Shown here: piece after piece, positions 26,757 to 37,805 of the stretch
Position numbering within the stretch: the first letter of the stretch is position 1
Layout: each line of letters starts with the position of its first letter
NCBI GenBank assembly: GCA_028023455.1
Contig: JAQFVV010006840.1
Location: forward strand, 69,716 to 133,715
From: Epiperipatus broadwayi
Taxonomy: Eukaryota > Onychophora > Udeonychophora > Euonychophora > Peripatidae
Reading direction: 5' to 3'
Length of the DNA: 64,000 nucleotides
Notes under the pieces: generated by a model
Database searches by the model: none
What the model was told of the DNA's origin: nothing
Seen by the model: only the letters and a program-made list of their open reading frames with translations
Made by a program: the position numbers and the translations under genes

Positions 26757-27005
26757 AAGGATCAAATACTGCATTATATTCTGCACAGATATAATGCTAG
26801 AAGTGTTAATGTCATGAAAATAAAACATTACATCCCAAGTTAAATATTGCATTCTATCCCACATATATATAATATTACCATATGTGTTAAAGTTCATGAA
26901 AGCAAAGTTTATCCAAAGTTAAGTACAGTACTTCATTTTGCACTTTCACAACACTACCATAGGGTTAAAGTTATGAAGGTAAAGTTTATTCAAGGCTAAG
27001 CATAA
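26757..27005. repeat. Degenerate tandem repeat, period about 80 bp
   Basis: Three diverged units. GTCATGAAAATAAAACATTA, TTCATGAAAGCAAAGTTTAT and GTTATGAAGGTAAAGTTTAT recur at about 79-81 bp spacing, each followed by a CCAAGTTAA-like string. Confidence 0.5.
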
Positions 27006-27837
27006 TCTGTAAACAATAAGAAGTTTCAAATAGACTGAGCTTGTCACGGTTAACAATACTTCCTGTGCATTTCAGTTATAGATCTTGTAGAAGATTATCA
27101 ACTGCTAAATTTACAGTTGGATCTGAACATATTTGTTAGGATTTAGCTATACATTTTGCTATTCATACTTGATAATATTACAACTTAAATTATTTGAGAG
27201 AAGTTTTAGTTTAACTTTCTTCTTTATCTTTACAAACTTCTCTTTTTTAAAAAAAGAAGTTTTTCATTTTCATTATATGTTTAACAGTAAAAAATAAAAT
27301 AAAATAATTTTTTAATTTTTATTATACACTTGCTGTCATTACAGCAGTTTTCAAAAAAAAAATCTCTCTGGCAGTTTTAATTTTTTCATAGCCAATTAAA
27401 TTTCCTCTCATTTGCATATCTGTTTTAAATAATGAAAATGAAAAGAAAGACAAAATGCATATATCAAATAAATCTTTTAATTAAACCAAAATAATCTTTA
27501 GGGTTATATGAAGAGAAAAACTAATAATAATAATTTGTTTTTTAATTATCTTACTACAGTTGGTGCAATATGCTATTGGTTTTCACTTTTAGGTTAAGCA
27601 CAGTTTATCTAACTTAGTGTTTGGAAACAGAGCAAAACCAATATATGAGAAAAAAATTATACAATAAGTAAGGAAGAGAAAAGAAATGCAATTATATAAT
27701 CTTATTCAATTAATTTGGATAGAAGTGTCAAGTATACAAAGTACTAGTTGTGACAATTAAGGCATGAGGAAGAACACAGAAAACTTTTATACTAGTTCTA
27801 TCAAGCTATATATTTCATACTAAAATATAAGGTTACA

Positions 27838-27849
27838 ATATATATATAT

Positions 27850-27893
<44 letters not shown>
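27838..27893. repeat. (TA)n microsatellite
   Basis: TA dinucleotide run with one phase break near 27862. It lies directly left of a near-perfect foldback repeat, and a shorter TA run follows that repeat on the right. Confidence 0.93.
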
Positions 27894-27897
<4 letters not shown>

Positions 27898-27912
27898 CTG
27901 TCAGATAATGAA

Positions 27913-28137
27913 AATTATTCTACACGAATAAAGCTTGATAAACAGAGCACAAAAACATTAATTATAAACAACAATTAGCCAAGTGCTTTCGGTACTGTAT
28001 ACCAAAACCATGGTGACATACTGGAGTTCCAGTATGTCACCATGATTCTGATATACAGTACCGAACGCGCTTGGCTAATTGTTGTTTATAATTAATGTTT
28101 TTGTGCTCTGTTTATCACGCTTTCTTCATGTAGAATA
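27913..28137. repeat. Near-perfect foldback (MITE-like) repeat in a TA microsatellite
   Basis: The arms are about 110 bp with only a few mismatches: AATTATTCTACACGAATAAA at the left against a TTTCTTCATGTAGAATAAT end at the right, and GATAAACAGAGCACAAAAAC against its complement. The centre TACTGGAGTTCCAGTA leaves almost no loop. It is bounded by TA dinucleotide runs on both sides, as expected if it inserted into a TA-rich target. No coding capacity. Confidence 0.8.
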
Positions 28138-28756
28138 ATATATATATATATTCTTTAACTAAAATATCTGTAGATATATATTTCTTTGAATAAAATTCCT
28201 TCAAAAGCTAAAAGTTTGAATGAGAATTAGGCTTACATTATCTAATTGAATGTCAAAATAATGTCATTCTAGAACCTTGTTATCCACAAATTATATATCA
28301 AAAACCAGAATAAAGTTATTGATGTGCTTCATATTTTGGTAAAAAAACAAAGACATAAAAATATGAAAATATTCAAATATATTTAGAAAATAAGCAATCA
28401 AACCAATGTCTAATGATTTCAAAACAACTACAATCAATAAGTGTAGTCAATATAAGTTTCTATAGAAAATTAAACTACTGATGATGCCCAATGCAATTTA
28501 CTAAAAACTAAATACAAAATCAATCCATTGATTTATATAAATAGGAATTTAATATGTGCAGTGCTATAAAAAAATTATCACAATAAATCTTCATGAAATT
28601 AATTTTTAAAATGACATCCATGTGTAAGAAATAACAATTATGAATGCCCAGCAAATACTCAAAACAATGGTATTTAATAGATAACATTAGGATTAAATAT
28701 ATATGTTCATATTATGTAAATATAACAACAGATTGCTATTTTGATTGTAGATATGA

Positions 28757-29035
28757 AAAATGCTAATGACTTTATTGATTGAGAATTCATAATAAGTTTC
28801 AGCACCAGTGCATAAGTGTCAGACTCAATCCTGTGATCTCCCGATCCCAAATTGGATGTTGTACTAACTGTGCCGAATCATTCTGAGCTAAAAAAATTCT
28901 AATGGCTTTATTGGTCAGGAATTCATAAGAAGTCTGAGCACCAGAACTGTGAGTACCAAAATTGGTTCTATAACATCCTGGTTCCAAATTAGCTTATCTA
29001 CGAACTGCACCAAACTATGCAGAGGGATTGTATAT
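28757..29035. repeat. Two-unit tandem repeat, about 139 bp
   Basis: AATGACTTTATTGATTGAGA at 28762 recurs as AATGGCTTTATTGGTCAGGA at 28901. The similarity continues through GAATTCATAA, GAGCACCAG and CCAAATT strings. Function unknown. Confidence 0.55.
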
Positions 29036-29521
29036 ATATTATGCTGTGGGGTAAAAATCGTAGTTACATTTAAAATAGATCTTATTTTAATCATGTTTGC
29101 AAGAAATTCAATGTTTTTTTTTTTTAGAAACGTCTGCTCTATATGCTAAATTTCAACAGATATTAAAGAATAAAATTACAAATTTGGACCTCAGTACTAT
29201 CATATTATTATTTCTGGAATGGTCTTAATAAGGGTATTATGGATACAAACAAATTTTTTCTTGATTTCCCTAAAAACAAATTATGACTGCTTTTGTGACA
29301 ATGGTTTTAGTATTAGTCACTTAAATTAAAAAGAAATAGGGCCATTTTCTGCTTCACAGAATAATAAGTAAATATGTAGCTTCATAATAAATACAGATTT
29401 AAAGACATTCTTTGATTTTAAACAGGCAAAACTCACTATACGTATTGCCACACACAGCAAGCTAGAATAATCAATGGATGCCAGAAGGTTTGTTGTGCAT
29501 AAAATCCCCATCTAGTGTCTA

Positions 29522-29588
29522 CTCATGCAATATCCCCAGACTAGTTTCTGGATTGTGGCCTTTGTCAGTGAGAAGCCTTGGATCTGAG
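29522..29588 (-). ncRNA. Hammerhead-like motif, degenerate core (family A)
   Basis: The minus-strand layout is as at 19518-19584, but the core reads CUGACAA (U7 and G8 changed), so it should be inactive. Stem I is mostly kept. Confidence 0.5.
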
Positions 29589-29725
29589 AGCACTGCACCT
29601 AGATCTTAGGATCCAATGCAACCCTCCAGCAGCCACCTTTTATCTCCATTTAACTACAAAACTATGCATCTTAAACTAATACTGCTGGAGGGTTGCATTG
29701 GATCCTAAGATCTAGATGCAGTGCT

Positions 29726-29792
29726 CTCAGATCCAAGGCTCTTCACTGATGAAGGCCACAAGCCAGAAACTAGTCTGGGGATATTGGATGAG
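29726..29792 (+). ncRNA. Hammerhead ribozyme-like motif, best-preserved copy (family A)
   Basis: Plus strand: CUC 29726-29728, AUCCAA 29731-29736, UCUUCA 29740-29745, CUGAUGA 29746-29752, stem II hairpin GGC-CACAA-GCC, GAAAC 29766-29770, UA, GUC 29773-29775, UGGGGA 29776-29781, UUGGAU 29784-29789, GAG 29790-29792. Stem I has 15 pairs in three blocks with internal loops, and the invariant core is complete. Predicted cleavage is after 29775. Weak points are the A-A mismatch at the start of stem II and the very short stem III. Confidence 0.7.
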
Positions 29793-30109
29793 TAGGCACT
29801 AGATGGGGATTTTATGCACAAGCCTTCTGGCATCCATTGATTACTCTATCTTGCTGTGTGTGGCAATATGTATAGTGAGTTTTGCATGTTTAAAAGCAGT
29901 TATACACAATCATAAGAAGTGGTGGTCATGTGATGTTTATTGACATTCTTTGATCATGGTCATTTTAGAATTGTTTAATATGGAACGTAGAAGTAGTGTA
30001 ACAATTCTATTAATTCCAATAATGACACTCATTTACATAACATCAATGATATTTTGAAAAATTGGGAGAAATATTTTGATAAATTTTTAATAGTGGTACA
30101 AGAAATAAT

Positions 30110-30610
30110 ATAAAGACGTTTTATTGAAATATCCATTTTGTATACTCATTTAGATTAGGCAAAGATATCTACTTTGATCAAATCATAATAGCACTTTGTA
30201 ATCTCAAAAATGGAAAAGCTGAATGTTCTTGTGAATATCTAAAGAAGTTTTTACATATGGTGTTTGTATTCAACTGTAAAAGTAATGTGGGGCTTGATCT
30301 TAAGGGTGTCCCCATTATTCCAATTTTTAAAAATGAAGATAATAAATAAGAATGCAGTACTTAACATGGAGCATCATTTTATTCATTAGAGCAAAAATAT
30401 TTTCAAGAATTTTGCTGAATATATTATATTCAGTTGTACATGAATGGTTACCATAGTTACAGCGATTTTATAGAATCGTGAATCACAATATAGACGTCAA
30501 AAATAATGTCAGTAAGAAAAGCATTATTTCTATATGCTTTTTATTGATTTGGTCAAGCCATTTGACCTAAAGACTATACCATTGTTTGAAGTTAGGTGGT
30601 TGTTTAAAAA
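30110..30610 (+). pseudogene. Possible reverse transcriptase scrap
   Basis: With stops and frame changes the plus strand reads LCNLKNGKAECSCEYLKKFL, then GVPIIPIFKNEDN, then EQKYFQEFC. These resemble the finger region of LINE RTs (L-x-x-G-K-A-x-G-x-D, then P-I-F-K-K-G-D-x-x-x-x-x-N-Y-R-P, then K-I-x-x-x-I-L). It is heavily decayed. The clade cannot be told. Confidence 0.35.
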
Positions 30611-32069
30611 CATTTTTTTCTATTATTTAGCATCACTGTGAAGGAATGAGAGAAAATACAAGTATTACTCGTGGAAAATATGAGACATTTTAAATGTAAA
30701 TTTGCACAACCTACCACAAGTCTATCAAAACTCAATCAACTTTATAAAAAAAGCTATAAACATTCAGAGCACAAGTCAATTTTCTTCACACTAAAATGTA
30801 ATGGGCTACATATTCAAGCCCACTGTGGCCACCATTATTTGAGTTGAGAGAAATGGCATCAAGCACAAGATTAAAAAAGGTTGACATATTGCCAACAATC
30901 CTAAATCCATTAATAATAAATTCTACTTCCCTTTATCTAAATAATAGGACATATAATTTGCATACATTTGAATAAATTGATTGCATATATACACAGGCAC
31001 ATCCCCCCCTCCCACTTAAATCTCAGTGTTATGAATATGAGACCATAAGTACACCTCAAAAGCACTAAGCTTGACTCCAAACACATTTAAAGCTATTCTT
31101 ACCAGAGCATCCAAGCACTTGAAAATTGGAATTAATCAACATTATGTAATTGCTTCAATGCTGTTCATTTTTATGGGAATATTTATAAATGTCTCAATAA
31201 ATCAGCAATTAAGATGTAGTGTAGATTTGATGGTAGAATTTTTTAATATGAATCAATGAAAAGTGGAATGTTGAACTTCATCTTTAGAGATACTGAATTT
31301 ACAGCATTCTAACAATTTGGCCTTTTTTTTTTCAATTCAAAAAACAATCTCTGGAATGTTCTTAATGTTTTGAATATAACATACAAAGGCATTGGTTTAA
31401 TAATTAATATTTAAATAACTCAAATCTTTATTAGCCATTAAGTGGAAAAAAATTATCAGAAACTTTTAGCTTAGATAGTTATCAACTTAAGAATATAAAT
31501 TAACTAGTTTTATAAGTAGAAAGCTGGTCTTAAATGTTAGATTCTGGCATAGACCCCTAATGCACTGCTTCTGTTTTCAGCACAACAAAAGAAATTTTAC
31601 CACAGAAAATTAACTACAGCAAATGCATTAGTTGCATGTAAAGCTGTTAATTTATCTAATTTATTATATAAAATTAAGACTTGTAACTTTATCAATGGAG
31701 CAGAAAAGTACTAGAAAAATTTTATTTATGGATACTCAGTAAATTTTTGAAATTACTACCAGATGTAACTGGCCCATGTAAAGCCCATCTTTTTTTTAAT
31801 TGTTTGTTTTAAGTATTTTTTTAAAGATTTAATGTAAATTAAACAAAACATTTCAACAATATATAAATAAATATTAGAAATGTAGCTGATCTGAAAGGCC
31901 ATCATTTTTGTAATAGTTTATTTTAATTGGTTGTTCTGCAAATTGCAAAATTACTTACTTTGCATAAAATGCTCATAATCAAATTAAGCCTCTAAATTTT
32001 CCAGCCCAATTATTAATGATAGAATTAGCATGAATTATGCAATATCAAAATACATAACTTTAATTATTA
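30611..32069. other. Non-coding AT-rich stretch
   Basis: No gene, repeat or RNA recognised. The short frame at 31071-31259 has no recognisable feature. Confidence 0.35.
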
Positions 32070-32108
32070 TATATAGAGCTCGCAAAACAAGCTCTTAACA
32101 AGCTTTGA

Positions 32109-32171
32109 GAATATCCTCAACCCCAAACCAGTTTCTGCTTCTGGTGTCATCAATGAGGTGTTAGGATATTC
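32109..32171 (-). ncRNA. Hammerhead-like motif, C3 changed (family C)
   Basis: Minus-strand order: GAAUAUCCU, AACA, CCUCA, UUGAUGA, an 11-nt stem II region, GAAAC, UG, GUU, UGGGG, UUG, AGGAUAUUC. Stem I has 14 pairs in two blocks (CCUCA/UGGGG and GAAUAUCCU/AGGAUAUUC). C3 of the core is changed to U, which should reduce or abolish cleavage. Confidence 0.55.
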
Positions 32172-32589
32172 ATTAGATTAAAAATACTAGGACAAGCCCA
32201 GCACTTTATCTAATGTATAACTACTGAGAAGAAAATCTGAAATTTTCAGACATCTATATGTCTAAAAATCCAGCTATCTAACTCAAATAGCCATATGGGA
32301 CTGAACTAAGTTCAGATACACCATATATTAATAGCTTTAACAATATAAAATCACCAAAGTCTTGATAGCAAAAAATAAAATGAAAAAAAAATCAAGTCTG
32401 ATGTCACATGATTTAATTTTAATAATTTTTTGCTAAAAAGGTTTTGGCGATTTAGTTCAGTTCCATATGGCTATTTGAATTCGATAGCTGAATTTTTAGA
32501 CAAATGGATGTCTGAAAATTTCAGATTTTCTTTTCAATAGTTATATATTAGATAAAGTGCTGGGCTTGTTCTAGTATTTTTAATCTAAT

Positions 32590-32652
32590 GAATATCCTGG
32601 CACCTTACTGATGACACCAGAAGCAGAAACAGGTCTGGGGTTGAGGATATTC
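32590..32652 (+). ncRNA. Hammerhead ribozyme-like motif, intact core (family C)
   Basis: Plus strand: GAAUAUCCU 32590-32598, CCUUA 32603-32607, CUGAUGA 32608-32614, GAAAC 32626-32630, GUC 32633-32635, UGGGG 32636-32640, AGGAUAUUC 32644-32652. Stem I is strong (9 bp plus 5 bp with G-U pairs, internal loop GGCA/UUG). Stem II (CACCAGAAGCA) hardly pairs, which argues against full activity. Confidence 0.6.
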
Positions 32653-32881
32653 TCAAAGCTTGTTTTGTGAGCTCTATATATAACATTTGTAAATACGAGC
32701 TTTATTAAAATTAAGTCATGTGACATCTGACTTGATATTTTTATCATAACTTTAATTATACACCGACCAAAACTAAAGATAAATATGGTAATACAACATC
32801 CATTTTTTTTCCTCTGACTAAATATCACATTTCAAACATGATTTTATGTTCTGTAATCACAATTTCTTACACTTTAACTCT

Positions 32882-33078
32882 ATAAGTGTGCTTTATGCAC
32901 ATGTAATGAAACTATATGGCATAGTAATTAATAATCTTAATTAATCATCTGAGTGCTTTTGGGAAGTCTAAGTTCCCATAATGAGCTATGATTATGGGAA
33001 CTTAGACTTCCCAAAAGCACTCAGATAATTAATTACTACACTATATAGCTTCATTACTTTGCATAAAGCACAATTATA
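32882..33078. repeat. Foldback (MITE-like) repeat
   Basis: ATCTGAGTGCTTTTGGGAAG and following are complemented by CTTCCCAAAAGCACTCAGAT. The outer parts GTGCTTTATGCA...GTAATGAA pair with TTCATTAC...TGCATAAAGCAC. The arms are about 90 bp, nearly perfect near the centre. Confidence 0.75.
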
Positions 33079-34366
33079 AATTCATAAATTGTTAATGAAG
33101 TAAAACCTCAATTATTACACTTGAAACTATATAACAATTCACTTCTATACTATAGTTAAAAGCACATTTGCTGATTTTTTCTGAGAGCTTTTTTATTAAT
33201 GATGGAATTAAGTTGTTGTTTTTGAATTTTTGAATTGTGAATTTGACAGCATTATATATGAATAAATGTAATGTTTTTAATTGGTTGTAAATTTGACAGA
33301 TGACAGCTTTATGAATAAATATACATTTACATAGAAATACATGACAGCCTTATGGAAAAACATACACTCACCAATCAGACTATAGAAAGAATAGGAATTA
33401 TATACTTAAGATAGTTATATCATAAGACAGATTAATGTTTTTCATCTTTTTAAATGGGATACTATTGTAAAAGCATATCTAACTTGCATTAGACATGTAA
33501 AGTGAATAGACACTGGAAGTCTTTCTAAAATAATGTTTTATTAAGAACTTAGCATGGCTTTTATGATAGAGATAGACACTATTGAAGTTATAAGGATTAT
33601 TTCAAAAACATTCTAAGTAAGTGCAGAGTGGATTGCTAACCTTTGGAAGATATGATAGAGTTAAATTAGATTTTAATTAAACATAAATGAATCTCAGCAA
33701 AAAAAAAAAAATCCAGAAAATGTAAAATACAATATAACAAAATATTTCATAAACTATATGTGAGTGTATTTGTGTTTGACAGATCGAGTTGTATAGTTAT
33801 TGAAAAAATCATCTCATGTGTAGTGTTATTTATTTCATTTTGGCTTATTTGTGGTACTAATCATCATATTTATTTGACAGGGGTAGCTGCTGATGTTTAT
33901 AGTAGGTATTCCTTGCTTTAACTTCTTCAAATCGAATGCATTTTCAATGTAGTGTTTATAATCATGCCCATCTGCTTCTGTAATCAGTTAATTGATGCAT
34001 TATTTGTTTTGTAAAAGTATGAATTGTATTGTAATGCAATTTAACTGATACCACTAACTTTTTTTATATATTCACACGTAAAGGTTTAACTATAGTCTTG
34101 TTATTATTCTGTGTTACTTAGATTATATAATAAAAAAGTTATAATCTGCAACTCAACTACTGCATCAAACCAAACAAAGGTTAGATAAGATATGGAACAA
34201 TATTTAAAATAAATGACTGCGTTGTAGAAATGAATCATCACGTATAATTCAAGTCATCAGCATACACCTTATTGAATAGAGAGACTATTAACATTGCAGA
34301 TAAACAATTACTTATCTCACTTTTTAATATAAATACTATCTGCAATTTATCTAACGCAATATCTGA
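33079..34366. other. Non-coding AT-rich stretch
   Basis: Nothing recognised beyond a short direct repeat near 33240-33320 (ATGAATAAATGTAATG and GAATAAATATACAT related strings with TTTGACAG). Confidence 0.35.
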
Positions 34367-34706
34367 ACAATGGAGTAACAAGAAGAGATAAAAAACGCAA
34401 TATATGGGTAAGAGAACAAACAGGTGTTACTGACCTCATTGAAAAAATTAAAAGACTGAAGTGGAGTTGGGATGGACATATTGCTAGAAGAGATGATAAT
34501 AGATGGCCAATTGAAATCTTAAACGGGATTCCAAGAGATTGTAAAATAATTCAGAAAGAGACCACATGTGGAATGGATGAATGAAAAAAAAGTGTGCAGA
34601 GGTGATGTGGATAAGAGAAGCTAAAGATCGGAGAAGATGGATTGAACTTGGAGAGACCTTCATCCTCCAGTAGATTGATAATAATTGATGATGATGATGA
34701 TTGTTT
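34367..34706 (+). pseudogene. RTE-clade LINE, 5'-truncated 3' end
   Basis: Matches the last third of the C-terminal RT region of the copy at 46.1-47.2 kb from GGAGTAACAAGAAGAGATAA on: WVREQTGVTDLIEKIKRLKW, then GHIARRDDNRWPIEIL, then EIRKCAG-like and LGETFILQ-like parts. Frameshifts are present near 34550 and 34590. It ends in ATTGATGATGATGATGATTG, a GATGA-type tail characteristic of RTE 3' ends. A typical dead-on-arrival copy produced by incomplete reverse transcription. Confidence 0.85.
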
Positions 34707-35835
34707 TAAATATTAATCTAACATTTTTATTCTTTTATCTATTCTTGAAATTTACTTATACTTAAGTTAAAATACAATCCCACACATCTAAATTTACTTA
34801 GAAATTGCGTATGTGTGTGTTTTTAAATAAAATCAACTTAAGATTTAAAATGATCAAAATAGAAACTAGTTAGTAAAATATATTCTAAGCATGATTTGAT
34901 TCGCAATGCATGTTTTTCAAATGTATTTTTCTTCTTATTTTTTATGTGTTGATTTTTAAGTTGATAGGTTTTTTTTTATTATTGAAGAACAAGATCGCAG
35001 AAAAAGGGAGAAACTCGAGCACTATGAGCAGTTTAATACAAGAATGTATACTTTGAGTCATTGATTAGATATTTCAGCTCGCTTCGAAGTTTTGGGACTC
35101 ATTGCTTTTATTTTTCTAAAAATCTTCTTAGAAAGTTTTCAATCAAAACATTTTAATTGCGTATTTTTTTTATTTATTTTTTTTTAGCTGAAGAGAACAT
35201 TTTCTTCCTCATCCTTTTCTAAGGTGAATAAGATTTTCTAGTCTTTATTTTTTTTTTTTACTAAAGTCTTTATTTTTTGAATAAAAACTGGCAGAAAAAG
35301 ATACAGTACTCGTTGGTGAAAGATGTGGAAATTATTTTGCTATATTCATTGCTTTTTTAAAAGAGAGAAAAAAAATCGTAATTAGATCTGACAATTTAAA
35401 AACTAAATGATATATATAAAAAAGGGAAGAGTGTTAGCGATTAAAATACAGAAGAAAACAACATAGCATTTAAATCGAAGTAATTTAATGTATATAGTTA
35501 TATATCGGATTATTGTCATCAATTACTTAAAATTCTTAAATGCAAATGATCTCATAAGTAGAGTCTGGAAAACACTTATTAATCTTGGTTTTAAAAGAAG
35601 GGGAAAGACGATAAAATCCGAAGAACCTTCACAGCTAAGTATATAACATTTCTACTGAGTATTATGTTTAATAGAATATCTAATTCATGAGAACATTATC
35701 TTAAATTCAACATTTATGAATTCACAATGATTATAAATACCGTCTCTTTTTTGATCAGTCACACTTTTAAAAAAAAAGAGAATAATAATAATACATTTTC
35801 AATTCACAATTCTTGATCTACCTATCACTAATCAC
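34707..35835. other. Non-coding AT-rich stretch
   Basis: No gene or repeat recognised. Poly-T tracts near 35165-35260. Confidence 0.35.
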
Positions 35836-35978
35836 ACTCCACCTAGTGCAAGCCATTGTAACCAGTGGATATCAGAAGTTTATATTATTCACTAAGTGGC
35901 AGTATTGTATGAAGAGGGTTGCTAATATTTTAACAGATTGTGCAAGAATAAGAAATGGTGGTCATATGATATTTTAGT
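35836..35978. repeat. Family A foldback remnant, centre deleted
   Basis: ACCTAGTGCAAGCCATTGTAACC, GTGGATATCAGAAG and the distal tail AAGAATAAGAAATGGTGGTC match family A arms and tail. The central part with the ribozyme motifs is missing. Confidence 0.55.
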
Positions 35979-37019
35979 AGTATAAGAAGACATGCAGAGG
36001 AGCCTAATAGCAGCTCCACTCACAGTTTCTGTGCTTGAAACCTTAACCAATATATTATTTTTAACCATTGAATGTATTTAGAATAAATATATGAATTTTT
36101 CTAAAAATTAAACTCAGTTAAATAATGATGAAAAATAATCAAATATATAATTAGGCAGGTTGAGCATTGAAGATTTTCATTGAAGTTAGAAAACACTGTA
36201 ACATTTTTTTGGGAATAACTTAGTAAACAGACATGCTAGCATCTTAAGAATTTTTGTAAATAGTAGCTCAATCTTAACATTTTTGCAGTGAATGGCTAAA
36301 TGAATGCATGCATTGATTCAGAGATGGGAGCTGTAGACAGCTTGGAGAAACAGTCACCTTTTAACTGAGACATACTATATATTAATTCTAATTTGTTATG
36401 ATGTAATGTTAATATATTTTGAATGTCTTAATAAAAAACTATCATTATAACCTATTTTTATTAATTTGTTATAATTTTCAACATTGTATTTTCTATTTCT
36501 CTCAAGTAACATAATTTTAATTTACTATATAAAGGTTATTTAAATCCTGAAAAGCATATTTTAAACCACTAATTGATTTTCATTAAAATAATCACAATGT
36601 GCTGCAATTGGTAATGTATATTCTTAGTGATAGAAATCTATTTCAATTTCTTGATAGTACAAATTTTAATTCAAAGGCCAAATGTCATATTAATGTTAGT
36701 ATATTTAACTTAGATGGCAGTAGCTATTATAGATCAATAAAAAATATATAACAAGAGAAGTGGTTAAAAACAATAGAGACTAATCATTTTGTGAAAGAGA
36801 TAAAACTATCTTCAGCATTCATAAAACAAAGACTTTGGTTTACATTGTAAAAACAAAAAAGTAAATTTGCACTTAATCTGTTTACTTTTTTATATTTTGT
36901 AAAATTATTAAATAATTTGTGTCTTAATAAGTACATGACATTTTCTTTTAAATTTTATTTGAATATATTAGATATTTAGCAAAAAATTAATCAACTGAAA
37001 ATTGACTAATGTCAAGCAT
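35979..37019. other. Non-coding AT-rich stretch
   Basis: Nothing recognised. Confidence 0.35.
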
Positions 37020-37115
37020 TGGTGGTCGAGTGGTCAGCACAGCTGCCTTACAAGCAGTTATTCCAGATTTGTGGGTTCGTTTCCCAGCTGATGCTTTGAC
37101 ACATGAAAAAACAAT
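37020..37115 (+). repeat. tRNA-derived SINE head
   Basis: TGGTCGAGTGG fits the A box and GGGTTCGTTTCCC the B box, with tRNA-like spacing and a GCTGCCTTACAAGCAG anticodon-arm-like hairpin between them. It continues with AGCTGATGCTTTGACACATG and an A run, matching the minus-strand SINE at 16.65 kb. A free-standing tRNA gene is unlikely because the 5' and 3' acceptor ends do not pair well and no Pol III terminator follows directly. Confidence 0.6.
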
Positions 37116-37494
37116 GCCTTTTGCCAATAATCTTATTATTTTTTGTGTAATTAAAAATTGAATTTTAATATTTAAAATTCTGCATTCTTATTTAAAGTTT
37201 TGTTTTAACAAAATATATCTTAAATATGCAATTTGAGATTTTTTTCTGTTAAAATAAAGCTTTTATGCTTGAAGGCTGAAACCAAGTATTATCTTTTGAG
37301 TATTTATTTCCACTGATTTGTCTTTTATTTATTTACTAAGAAGTCATTTTATTTTTATTATATTTATGCTTTAATGAAGACATGTAAAGAAACAATTTTT
37401 TAAAAAAGTTTTTTTTTTTTATTAAAAACACAATTAAAAAATACGAAGAGTAAAAGTTATTTATAACTTTATCTTTTTTATTGCATTGCCAAAT

Positions 37495-37805
37495 ACATAT
37501 AATATTAATATTATCATTTACTTTTTTTATTACTTTTACAATGCTTTATATAATTACAAACCATTGTTTACGATTTCAATTGGCCATGTTCTGATGAAGA
37601 TTTTTGGGGCAATCAAAACTGTCAATAGTAGATTGTAATTACATGAAGCGTTGCAAAAGTAATACAGAAAGTAAATGATGTTAAAAAATATAAATAGACA
37701 TTCTGAAGAAGATTACTGGGGCAACCACAACTGTCAATAGTAGAGTGTAATTATATGAAGTATTGTAAAACTAATAAAGAATGTAAATGTTATTAATATT
37801 AAAAG
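37495..37805. repeat. Tandem plus inverted repeat with hammerhead-like remnants
   Basis: Two direct units 112 bp apart (CTGATGAAGATTTTTGGGGC at 37591 and CTGAAGAAGATTACTGGGGC at 37703, each followed by ACTGTCAATAGTAGA and GTAATTA-ATGAAG-like strings). The left flank (ATATTAATATTATCATTTAC) is the complement of the right end. The first unit has CUGAUGA, a GAUU/AAUC hairpin, AAAAC and GUC, close to a hammerhead order, but the GAAA box is changed to AAAA. It may be a decayed relative of the retrozyme-like repeats. Confidence 0.45.

Larger units (their letters stand above)
29419..29892. mobile_element. Foldback repeat, family A, hammerhead motif in both arms
   Basis: The termini TAAACAGGCAAAACTCACT and complement match the family A ends at 566. 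The arms run to the centre near 29655, where TGGAGGGTTGCATTGGATCC is complemented. This is the most complete member in the window. The left-arm ribozyme motif is degenerate and the right-arm motif is intact. The distal flank (AATCATAAGAAGTGGTGGTC) matches the tails of other copies. Confidence 0.8.
32070..32682. mobile_element. Foldback repeat, family C, hammerhead motif in both arms
   Basis: The termini TATATAGAGCTCGCAAAACA and complement define a repeat of about 610 bp with arms of about 290 bp. Strings such as AAATCTGAAATTTTCAGACAT and CCATATGG...TGAACT occur inverted. Each arm has a hammerhead-like motif whose RNA points outward, with a stem I sequence different from family A. The right flank contains TAAGTCATGTGACATCTGACT, shared with the repeat at 3973-4218. 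No coding capacity. Confidence 0.75.

Noticed and set aside
37020-37095. Functional tRNA gene
   Set aside because: A and B boxes are good, but acceptor ends do not pair, no terminator follows, and the downstream sequence is shared with the SINE at 16.65 kb.
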